Assembly: GCF_003318275.1 (NCBI RefSeq)
Contig: NZ_QOCH01000004.1
Coordinates: 48,173-112,172, forward strand
DNA from: Marinobacter sp. F3R11
GTDB taxonomy: Bacteria > Pseudomonadota > Gammaproteobacteria > Pseudomonadales > Oleiphilaceae
Direction of reading: 5' to 3'
Length of the DNA: 64,000 bases
Made by a program: the position numbers and the translations under genes. The notes under the pieces were generated by a model. The model was not told where the DNA came from. It searched no databases and was given only the letters and a program-made list of their open reading frames with translations. This document shows positions 18,010-25,514 of the stretch, piece by piece. How positions within the stretch are numbered: the stretch's first letter is position 1; each line of letters begins with the position of its first letter.

Positions 18010-19031
18010 CCCTGGCCTCCAGACTCAGCAGAAGGATCTGGCAGATAAAAATCACTGTCTGGCAACTTGCCGCCGATAAACCCGCTGGAAAGTTCCGTCA
18101 GCGCCGTGAAGAAAGACTCGAGCTGCTTCCGGGACTCCATTCCCGAGGCCATGCGAATACGTGTACGGGGTATTGCCCCTTCAAAGACGCTCGTGGACAG
18201 CGGGGAATGCTGGCTGCCTGTTACAGCTGCTTCCCGGGGCATTGCAACGACCCAGTCCACTGCACGACGGATGGCACCCTGCAACACTGCAACCTGTTCC
18301 GGATACCGATCCAGAAGCTCCCGACGACACACAACACCAGCTTGCGGCAGCCCGGGCTTTTCGCCTGTCAGGCGTGCCCATTCTTCCTGCATATCCAGCT
18401 CAGCAGGCACCTGACCAAACTGAGCCGCCTGCAATCGTGTAGCTGTACGCATCGGCTCCGGTAAAACTGCCACATCCAGACGCCGTGCCACAAACATCTG
18501 CACGGTCTCGAAGGGGCTGGAATGATAGGACACTTTCAGATCCCGCCCTATCTGGAGGCCGGCTTTACCGAGAAGATAGCGGAATACCAGGTCGGGCATA
18601 TCGCCGCGCCACGGGACTCCGACGTGACGGCCGGCCAGATCATCAACAGACTGCAGCCTGCCCCTCTCCGTCAATCCCAGCATACCGAGGGTGCCCCACA
18701 CATTTACATTCATCAGTACAAGGGGGACCCCACGGTTATACAGGTTCGCGGCCACATTAGTGGGCGTTGCGGCAAGCATCACTTCGGCTCTCGCCAGCCA
18801 TGCCCTGAGCTGGTCGGGGTCCTTCCAGGCTTTCAGGTCGCGCTCCGGAATGCGCCCCTGCACCGCTGGATCCTCAAGCGCTCTGGTCAGGATGACCTGT
18901 GGGAGACCATAAGGTGTTGCCGCACCCAGCTTTGTGGATGACTGCGCCATGGCCCGGTGGATTGGCAGTGCCGATAGCACTGCAGAGCTGGCCGCCAGCT
19001 TAAGGAAATCCCGACGGTGTATCCTGTTCAT
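18006..19031 (-). CDS. Tat-exported NitT/TauT-type ABC substrate-binding protein
   Basis: The 341-residue protein begins with a twin-arginine signal (R-R-D-F-L-K-L-A-A, cleavage near A-M-A). A periplasmic binding fold of the NMT1/SsuA-like class follows (D-D-L-A-G-R-H-V-G-V-P-W-R-G-D, D-V-A-V-L-P-E-P). Family ligands include nitrate, taurine, sulfonates and thiamine precursors; the ligand here is unknown. Tat export suggests folding or cofactor loading before export. The gene overlaps its neighbours by ATGA on both sides (ATPase upstream, nnrS downstream). Confidence 0.88.
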   Translation of the reverse strand: MNRIHRRDFLKLAASSAVLSALPIHRAMAQSSTKLGAATPYGLPQVILTRALEDPAVQGRIPERDLKAWKDPDQLRAWLARAEVMLAATPTNVAANLYNRGVPLVLMNVNVWGTLGMLGLTERGRLQSVDDLAGRHVGVPWRGDMPDLVFRYLLGKAGLQIGRDLKVSYHSSPFETVQMFVARRLDVAVLPEPMRTATRLQAAQFGQVPAELDMQEEWARLTGEKPGLPQAGVVCRRELLDRYPEQVAVLQGAIRRAVDWVVAMPREAAVTGSQHSPLSTSVFEGAIPRTRIRMASGMESRKQLESFFTALTELSSGFIGGKLPDSDFYLPDPSAESGGQG

Positions 19032-19768
19032 GCCATCTCCAGTTGTGGATTGTACAAAAAACTCTCATTCACTAAAGGCAGCCGTAACAAATGTGCGGCA
19101 GCCTCGTAAAGCCAGGCCTGAGTCCGGTCCGCAAAAGGCTCGTCAACCCGGTGTTCATAAACCACCCGGCCCGGAGAGCCTGAGATAACAATGACGCGAT
19201 GAGCCAGCCGCAAGGCTTCTGTCAGATCGTGAGTTACCATCAGGCTGGAAATCCCGCGCTCAACCACGAGATGCTGCACGAGCTCCTGAGCTTCATTGCG
19301 CAGCCCGACATCCAGCGCACTGAAAGGCTCATCAAGCAACAGAAAATCCGCTCCTATCGCCAAGGCTCTGGCCAGAGCAACACGCTGCTGCATACCTCCG
19401 GAGAGTTCATGGGGGAACAACGCATACTTGTCGGCAAGGCCAACCGAATCCGCGAGTTCCCGGGCCTTGATCTGGCGCTCTTTGCGCGGAACGCCCCGGG
19501 CCTTCAGGCCCAGTGCGATGTTATCCAGCATGCGTCGCCAGGGCAGCAGACGAGGCTCCTGAAATACTGCAGCCGTGCACGAAAAGTTGTTTTTCACCGA
19601 TCCGACGGAAGCTTCAACAAGCCCGGCTGCGAGCCGCAACAGACTGGTTTTTCCGCAACCTGAAGGGCCCACAAGGCAGACTGATTCGCCGGGCTGAACC
19701 TGCAAATCCACAGCCTGTAGAATTTGATTCGGGCCAAGAACCAGAGAGACATTGTTAAGACTCATCAT
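19028..19768 (-). CDS. NitT/TauT-type ABC transporter ATPase
   Basis: The ATG at 19768 overlaps the permease stop, giving 246 residues. The long upstream frame to 20071 is only the permease gene read in another frame. Walker A is G-P-S-G-C-G-K-T-S, the signature is L-S-G-G-M-Q-Q-R, Walker B is F-L-L-L-D-E-P-F-S-A-L-D, and the switch His is in V-T-H-D-L-T-E-A. It would energise the importer formed with the adjacent permease and binding protein. The stop overlaps the binding-protein start by four bases. Confidence 0.93.
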   Translation of the reverse strand: MMSLNNVSLVLGPNQILQAVDLQVQPGESVCLVGPSGCGKTSLLRLAAGLVEASVGSVKNNFSCTAAVFQEPRLLPWRRMLDNIALGLKARGVPRKERQIKARELADSVGLADKYALFPHELSGGMQQRVALARALAIGADFLLLDEPFSALDVGLRNEAQELVQHLVVERGISSLMVTHDLTEALRLAHRVIVISGSPGRVVYEHRVDEPFADRTQAWLYEAAAHLLRLPLVNESFLYNPQLEMA

Positions 19769-20547
19769 GATTTTGCCTGCACCGCCCCCTTTCGCCATGG
19801 TTCCATCCTTTTTTGCAGTGGCCTTAAAAACCCGTGCTCTGCAATCAGCAAAAGCACAACCACCACCATAATCCAGCCCATGGCGCCGGCTGTATCCAGA
19901 TTGACCCGCGCCATTGCCAGGCCCGCTCCCACACCCTCTTCTGTTGCAAACAGTTCCGCCATCACTGTGACTTTCCAGGCAACACCCAGAGCTGTAATCA
20001 GTGCCGGGAACACGTAAGACACTATGTGAGGCAGATAAAAGTCCCAGAGCCGCATCCAGCCGGGCACACAATAGACATCACCCATCTCCTGCAGACGTTT
20101 ATCGAGAGTCCGGGCCCCTATCTGGGCGCCGGCAAAGGTAACCGGCAGGGTTGTTGCGGCAACGGTATAGATAGCAGCCATGGAGCCGCTGCCAAACCAG
20201 AGAATAGCCAGCACAATCCAGGCGATAGGAGGAATGCCCAGCAGCACGGTGGATACCGGCTCCAGTGCCCGCCCAAGGGTGTGAGACAAGCCGGCCATCA
20301 AGCCTAGTATCAACCCCGTAAACGCCGCTATGGCGAACCCGGCCATAGCTCGCCATGTTGTCGCCCAGATAGCGCCCCAGAGCTCACCCTCCTGCCAGAA
20401 TCCGTGTATAGAGGCCAGTGCATCCCTGGGCCCGGGCAACAGGAAGTTGCCATAGTGCAGGCTGCCCCACTCCCACATAGCCACAAACAGCAATATGCCG
20501 GTAAGGCTGCCACCCCAACCCAGGCTCGCTTTGATCAGTCGACTCAT
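19765..20547 (-). CDS. NitT/TauT-type ABC transporter permease
   Basis: The protein has 260 residues from the ATG at 20547 (M-S-R-L-I-K-A-S-L). The upstream extension to 20661 is excluded because it would run through the divergent promoter and Fur box. About six membrane helices are seen, with an EAA-like coupling loop (Q-E-M-G-D-V-Y-C-V-P...W-D-F-Y-L-P-H-I) typical of binding-protein-dependent permeases. It is the first gene of the permease-ATPase-binding protein-nnrS operon. All three junctions in that operon are four-base overlaps. Confidence 0.92.
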   Translation of the reverse strand: MSRLIKASLGWGGSLTGILLFVAMWEWGSLHYGNFLLPGPRDALASIHGFWQEGELWGAIWATTWRAMAGFAIAAFTGLILGLMAGLSHTLGRALEPVSTVLLGIPPIAWIVLAILWFGSGSMAAIYTVAATTLPVTFAGAQIGARTLDKRLQEMGDVYCVPGWMRLWDFYLPHIVSYVFPALITALGVAWKVTVMAELFATEEGVGAGLAMARVNLDTAGAMGWIMVVVVLLLIAEHGFLRPLQKRMEPWRKGAVQAKS

Positions 20548-20645
20548 AATTCCATGCTCATCTAACGAGGGAACAGAATAACCGTTACTTTCCCGGGGAC
20601 TCTTGACAATTCTCAAACGATATTCATTCGCGTTTGTATTAGTAT

Positions 20646-20660
20646 TGATAACCAATATCA
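20646..20660. promoter_or_regulatory. Fur box in the divergent TonB receptor / ABC promoter region
   Basis: TGATAAC-C-AATATCA is a 7-1-7 dyad that matches the Fur core TGATAAT-N-ATTATCA at all but two arm positions. It lies 41 bases before the receptor ATG and 99 bases from the permease start, so it could repress both genes when iron is sufficient. Confidence 0.75.
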
Positions 20661-20700
20661 TTCAAGCACAAACTTTCCCTACATTTCGTCCGGAGCACCT

Positions 20701-22767
20701 ATGAAACCCAGCCGCCTGAGCCTGGCTATTTTTTCATTATCAACAACCGCCGCCTTACCACTGACCGCCTACGCCCAACAAACACAATTGGATGAACTGG
20801 TTGTGACAGCCAAAGGCTACGAAGCAGATACCCTGGAAACGGCCAGCACAACAGAAAAACTAAACTCCAGTGACGCTGCTGCATCAAAAACTGCGGGGGA
20901 CCTGTTCAAAGGCAAACCGGGCCTTGCTGTTCAGGGTGATGGTGGCGGCTGGGGTGGCAACCCTGTCATACGCGGCCTGAAGAAGGAGAGTGTTGTCGTG
21001 CTGGTAGATGGTGTTCGGCTCAACTCCGCCCAACCTCAGGGCGCTATAGCCTCCCTGGCAGCCATGAGCCTGCTGGACAGTGTAGAAGTTGTGAAAGGCC
21101 CGGGGTCTGTACTGCATGGAACCGGTGCATTGGGCGGAGCGGTCAACTTGCGCACACCAGAACCCGGCTTTACAGAGACACCAGAAACCCACGGCCGTTT
21201 CTCTGCCAGCACAGGGACTGCAGACAGCAGCCTGGCCGGGGGCGCTCTGCTTCAACTTTCCAGCAAGGATCACAGCCTGGTTCTGGGAGCTGCAGCCAAA
21301 GATGTGGATGACTATGAAACTCCGGATGGAGATGTGTTGAACAGTGGTTACCGATCAGAATCCATGCTTGTAAAATACGCCTATCGCCTGACGGACACTC
21401 AGAAGCTGACCCTGAATCTGCAGAATCACGAAGATAGTGAAGTCTGGTACCCTGGCTCGGCAAAATCCGGCCCTGGAGGAAATGGCACACTGACCATTCA
21501 CTCACCGAAACAGACCAGAACCCTCGCGGAACTCGGCTACGAAGCCGCGATCGCATCCGGAACATTGGAAGCCAGTATTTACCGCCAGGAGGTAGAGCGT
21601 GAGATACGAGCCTACTGGGATTTCAGGGATCGCAACCAGGTGTGGAATGACGTCAGCTTCGACACTGACGGGGCCAAAGCCCAGTACAGACTGCCGGTTG
21701 CAGGCATTCACCTGTTGACGGTGGGCCTGGAAGCCTGGGAAATGACTGCCGACCCGGAACGGTTTACTTATAGCCCGGCGACATCTGACACCGTGGTTTC
21801 CAATTCTCCTTTCGGGGACGGGGAAATACAAAGTCAGGGTGTTTTTGTGCAAGATGACATTGCTACCGGCAACTGGAATATCCAGATTGGAGCCCGGTAT
21901 GACAAGGTTACCGGTGATGCCAGTGTTGTGGGCAATGGCACGAGCGCCATTACAACTGGCCTGAAAAACACCAACGAGACACTGTCCTGGTCCACAGGCG
22001 CCATCTACAACCTGAGCCCTATGGTGAATCCCTATGTTTCTTTAGGCACAGCCTACCGTGCTGCGGATATGCGCGAACGCTTTGAGGATGCATCGCGGGG
22101 CGATGGTTACTTCCACCAGGGTAACCCACAACTGGATCCGGAAAAATCCACCAGCGCGGAAATCGGAGTCAAAGGGCGCGGTCGCCTGGGTGAATACCAG
22201 ATCGCAGCTTTTTATACCCGGATCGACGACTACATTGCTGGCCGGGTAACAGGAACCAACAACCCCAGCAACAACCTGCCAATCAAGCAAACAGAAAACC
22301 TGGACGAGGTCACGATCTACGGTGCAGAAGCCGGGTTCGTCATGCCTATGGAGGCGCTCAACGCCAGCGCCCCTGCCATTGATCTTGATGGCAGCCTTAC
22401 CTGGCTTCGCGGCGAAAACAAACAGGATGACGAGCCGCTCTACCAGATGCCCGCACCCGAACTGACCCTTGGCCTTGGTCAGCAGTCACGCCCTGGCTTC
22501 AACTGGCATAGCCAGGTTCGTGCAGTGGCTGAACAGAACAGAACGGCAGACATATTCTCCAACAATACAGAGAGCAGCACACCAGGCTATGCAACCATCG
22601 ATATATCACTGGGGTGGGACTTCGGCTCAACCGGTAATCTGAGCAACCTGAAAGTTACCCTGGAGGGAAACAACCTGCTGGATAAGCGGTACAGGGAGCA
22701 CCTCACTGAAGGTGAAATCCTGTCGCCCGGCAGAGGCCTTGTGGCGAGGCTTGAAGGTAGCTTCTGA
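20701..22767 (+). CDS. TonB-dependent outer-membrane receptor, haem/siderophore type
   Basis: The 688-residue protein has a signal peptide ending A-Y-A, a TonB box-like L-D-E-L-V-V-T-A, and a plug domain (R-G-L-K-K-E-S-V-V-V-L-V-D-G-V-R, V-E-V-V-K-G-P-G-S-V-L-H-G). The 22-strand barrel ends in an aromatic residue (G-S-F). A Y-R-A-A-D-M-R-E segment (about residues 451-458) followed by F-H-Q-G-N-P-Q-L-D-P-E resembles the FRAP and NPDL boxes, with an intervening His, of haem and haemoglobin receptors. The ligand is therefore probably haem or another iron compound, but this is inference. A Fur box lies directly upstream, and the gene diverges from the ABC-NnrS operon. Confidence 0.9.
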   Translation: MKPSRLSLAIFSLSTTAALPLTAYAQQTQLDELVVTAKGYEADTLETASTTEKLNSSDAAASKTAGDLFKGKPGLAVQGDGGGWGGNPVIRGLKKESVVVLVDGVRLNSAQPQGAIASLAAMSLLDSVEVVKGPGSVLHGTGALGGAVNLRTPEPGFTETPETHGRFSASTGTADSSLAGGALLQLSSKDHSLVLGAAAKDVDDYETPDGDVLNSGYRSESMLVKYAYRLTDTQKLTLNLQNHEDSEVWYPGSAKSGPGGNGTLTIHSPKQTRTLAELGYEAAIASGTLEASIYRQEVEREIRAYWDFRDRNQVWNDVSFDTDGAKAQYRLPVAGIHLLTVGLEAWEMTADPERFTYSPATSDTVVSNSPFGDGEIQSQGVFVQDDIATGNWNIQIGARYDKVTGDASVVGNGTSAITTGLKNTNETLSWSTGAIYNLSPMVNPYVSLGTAYRAADMRERFEDASRGDGYFHQGNPQLDPEKSTSAEIGVKGRGRLGEYQIAAFYTRIDDYIAGRVTGTNNPSNNLPIKQTENLDEVTIYGAEAGFVMPMEALNASAPAIDLDGSLTWLRGENKQDDEPLYQMPAPELTLGLGQQSRPGFNWHSQVRAVAEQNRTADIFSNNTESSTPGYATIDISLGWDFGSTGNLSNLKVTLEGNNLLDKRYREHLTEGEILSPGRGLVARLEGSF

Positions 22768-22775
22768 GCCCGAAG

Positions 22776-23645
22776 CTAATCCGGCGTTATACCCATTTTC
22801 TCACACTCAATGGGTAACGCCGCCAATTGCACATGTCGCAGGACCATGTGCTCCTGCATCAGCGCAAGCTCTTCACTCGCCATGTGCTGAGCAATCGCAA
22901 GGAGCTCACCGCTGGCCCGGCTTTTCAGTCGTTTCAGGGCCAGCGCCTGATTGCGGTGGGTCTTTGGTTGGTTAAACGGTGTATGCCTGCCGAACTCTCG
23001 CCAGACCCGAGGCACCAGAGTACTCCCTCGACCCTGATCAAGTGCAATGACCTGTCCCGCCGGGTCGAAATCGTAGAACCAGGCCAGCCTGTCTGCAGGC
23101 TGAGCCCTGGTAATTTCCGCTACGGCGCGGGCATTCTCCCGGTGACCACGGTACAGAATCACTGAACTCTTCCAGGACTCAGGTAGTCTAATGTCTGCCC
23201 AACAGGGCATCACGCCGCCGTTCTCAACGATCACCAGCTTACTGGATTTAAGGTAATCAGTATCCAGGCATTCCGGTTGCACGCTGAGCACACTGCCCTG
23301 AGGCGTTTTCACATCAGCGCCACTGACTCTCACCTTCGTGCTGCCTGCAGTCGCAAGTACAAGCAAGTGGCCAAAGACCGAATCTCTGCTGAGCTTTTCA
23401 CTGGCGTTCTGGCGGGCCATAACCATGCGACCACCGGCACGGGAATCATATTGCGGATCCACACCATGTTCTGCCCGTATATAGTCCCGCAATCGCTGTT
23501 TATCATCGGGCGTAAAATGAATTTCCCGGCCAATGACCTGCCCTACCCCGTTTTCGGCGCAGATCTGTTCCCACAGCTTATTACGCTGAACCTTCGATTT
23601 GCCCGCTTTAAGCATGCGCTCTATGGCCGTAATCTCAGCCGGCAT
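22776..23645 (-). CDS. TOPRIM-domain nuclease-like protein of an SMC operon (JetD/MksG-like)
   Basis: The 289-residue protein has a basic helical N-terminal half (about residues 1-130). The second half shows the TOPRIM acidic pattern: L-V-I-V-E141-N-G-G and W-F-Y-D192-F-D194-P-A-G. The E...D-x-D-P-x-G set is what JetD/MksG use to cleave plasmid DNA. It is shorter than usual JetD (near 390 residues), so the N-terminal arm appears reduced. The start overlaps the kleisin-like gene by 11 bases, and it is the last gene of the operon. It ends eight bases from the convergent TonB receptor gene. The family assignment rests on motifs and context, not on a database hit. Confidence 0.72.
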   Translation of the reverse strand: MPAEITAIERMLKAGKSKVQRNKLWEQICAENGVGQVIGREIHFTPDDKQRLRDYIRAEHGVDPQYDSRAGGRMVMARQNASEKLSRDSVFGHLLVLATAGSTKVRVSGADVKTPQGSVLSVQPECLDTDYLKSSKLVIVENGGVMPCWADIRLPESWKSSVILYRGHRENARAVAEITRAQPADRLAWFYDFDPAGQVIALDQGRGSTLVPRVWREFGRHTPFNQPKTHRNQALALKRLKSRASGELLAIAQHMASEELALMQEHMVLRHVQLAALPIECEKMGITPD

Positions 23646-24879
23646 GGTTATGCCTCAAGGTGAGGTCAGAAACCATGACATTGTCCGGATAGATCCGATG
23701 CGGGATCTGGTGGTAGATCACTTCAATATGGCGCTGATCTCCATCCGGCAGGGATTCTATTTCAGACACAATGGCTTGCAGCCAGTCAGCTTTGTCGATC
23801 CCCAGACCGGTACCGGCAAGTGCCTCGGAAGCCAGGATAGCCCGGTCGCCAAGCGTTCCGTCGACCACCAGCTGAATCAACTCTTCAATAGCTTCTTCTA
23901 CCGGGTCGTCTTCTTCTGTTTCAGTTTCACCTGCCACGTCGAAGTTGACGGTGTCTACGCCATCCGGAACGGGCCTGTCCTCAATGTCAGCAGGAACCGT
24001 CCGGGCTTTGGCCGCTATCTCTATCAGCTCAAAATCATCAGCAGAATCGTATATATCCCCGAAGCCACGTATCTGGAAAGAAGCCACTGTATTCAGAGAT
24101 TCCGGAACCTGCCGCAAGTCCAGGTGATCAATAGACGGTTCAAACCCTCGGTTATTAATAAAGTGTGCTTCAAAGGCACCGACCATCCGGCTCAACCGCT
24201 GGTCTTCACGCATACGAACCAGCATTTTACGCAGCTGGTTAAGTGCATAGGAAAGGTTCTTCTGGGAAGACTCCAGAGTGGCCGGCAGGTGGCGTAACAA
24301 GAGCCGCTTCAGAAAAGCGTCCGACCCCGCCTGCTCCGCCAGCTCCCGGATACGAAAACTCTCGAACAGAGTAATCAGGCGGCCAGCCCGCTCAATAACC
24401 CGTTCATTTTCACGGATACGCAGATGCAAATCCGTAATGTAGGCAAACCCGGTATTGATATAGGTGGCAAAAGCCTCGGTAGCGTTGCGGATATCTTCGA
24501 TCACATCCGCCAGACACTCTTTGATTTCGCCTTCAAGCCGGTCAATGTCAGTCAGGGCGGACCGCTTCTTGGCCTCTTTATATTCCTGGAACAACTCACT
24601 CAGTTGCTGCCACAGGATGTGCACCTGGGCGCTGGCGTAGCGTCGCCTCTCAGATTCCGTTATGTGATCGAGAAACTGCACCAGAACTTTTTTCAGCTGA
24701 AGATCTTCAGATTCCCCAATGCGCCACACCAGCCGATGATGCTCCAGGGTTTCAATCAGCCCCAGATTGTCATCGGAATCCGGAATGCGGTTTCCGTTAC
24801 ACAGGTGCGCCTCCAGAATCGCCTCGCCATACTTTGCCAGGGCGCGGAGCGTGCTGTGAGCGTCTTGAGCGCGAGCCAT
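23635..24879 (-). CDS. kleisin-like subunit of an SMC complex (JetA/MksF-like)
   Basis: The protein has 414 residues and is mostly helical with strong coiled-coil character (about residues 90-230, rich in Arg, Glu and Leu). An acidic linker (E-T-E-T-E-E-D-D-P-V-E-E, about 310-320) precedes a compact C-terminal domain. Size, layout and position between the KITE-like and TOPRIM genes fit the kleisin of Wadjet or MksBEFG systems, which bridges SMC heads and recruits KITE dimers. No catalytic motif is visible. The start shares one base with the preceding stop (TGATG). Confidence 0.65.
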   Translation of the reverse strand: MARAQDAHSTLRALAKYGEAILEAHLCNGNRIPDSDDNLGLIETLEHHRLVWRIGESEDLQLKKVLVQFLDHITESERRRYASAQVHILWQQLSELFQEYKEAKKRSALTDIDRLEGEIKECLADVIEDIRNATEAFATYINTGFAYITDLHLRIRENERVIERAGRLITLFESFRIRELAEQAGSDAFLKRLLLRHLPATLESSQKNLSYALNQLRKMLVRMREDQRLSRMVGAFEAHFINNRGFEPSIDHLDLRQVPESLNTVASFQIRGFGDIYDSADDFELIEIAAKARTVPADIEDRPVPDGVDTVNFDVAGETETEEDDPVEEAIEELIQLVVDGTLGDRAILASEALAGTGLGIDKADWLQAIVSEIESLPDGDQRHIEVIYHQIPHRIYPDNVMVSDLTLRHNHAG

Positions 24880-25514
24880 CAGTGAAGCCTCATCTGCTCG
24901 GAATCCGCATCTTCAGAAGACCGGATGCCTTCATGGGCCTGAATGAATGTCATGGCATCATACAGCCAGCTCCATCTGCCAGTGGCCCGGAACAGGCTGC
25001 CTGTGGTGCCCACAGGTTTCAGGTAGCCCATTTTCTCCAGGCTGGAGAGTACCGCGCGAATCTGGCCGGCTGAATCTGCGCGTTTGGTGTGAAACACCTT
25101 TTTCTCTGCCAGCGACCTCAGCTTTGATTCCAGTGCCGGAGCTGCTGCAATGCGCTCCAGTATGGCGCCTTCAGACAGCTTGTCGCCGGGCAATACCGGG
25201 CGATCATTTGCTCCCAGCATCATCACAAGCCGCAGGAACTGCACGAAGGCCTCAAGATTATTGGCAACATCCCGGAACTGATGACGGATCGCTTCCCTGG
25301 TTTCTGCATCTGAGGTATCCAGATATGCGCACACAAACGCATCGCGGGCGCTGGTCTGCCGAAGCGTTCGGTTAATCTGACCCAAAAAGCGATTCACCGC
25401 ATCCTGGTTACCCGGCAAGAGCAGATAGTTGTATAGCTCATCGTCACTGACTTCACAGATCACCCGCTCCTGAAGCAGGGCTGTCACAGTGCGTTCAAAT
25501 AACGGACTACTCAT
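24879..25514 (-). CDS. KITE-like small subunit of an SMC complex (JetB/MksE-like)
   Basis: The protein has 211 residues, is soluble, and looks like paired winged helices. A helical N-terminus (F-E-R-T-V-T-A-L-L-Q-E-R-V-I) is followed by a C-terminal wing pattern (L-S-S-L-E-K-M-G-Y-L-K-P-V...F-R-A-T-G-R-W). This matches the size and fold expected of KITE subunits (JetB, MksE). It overlaps the SMC-like gene by 8 bases and the kleisin-like gene by 1 base. The assignment is by architecture and context. Confidence 0.68.
   Translation of the reverse strand: MSSPLFERTVTALLQERVICEVSDDELYNYLLLPGNQDAVNRFLGQINRTLRQTSARDAFVCAYLDTSDAETREAIRHQFRDVANNLEAFVQFLRLVMMLGANDRPVLPGDKLSEGAILERIAAAPALESKLRSLAEKKVFHTKRADSAGQIRAVLSSLEKMGYLKPVGTTGSLFRATGRWSWLYDAMTFIQAHEGIRSSEDADSEQMRLH

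Noticed and set aside
19769..20071. N-terminal extension of the ABC ATPase
   Set aside because: It is the permease gene read in another frame; the ATG at 19768 overlaps the permease stop and starts the conserved domain.
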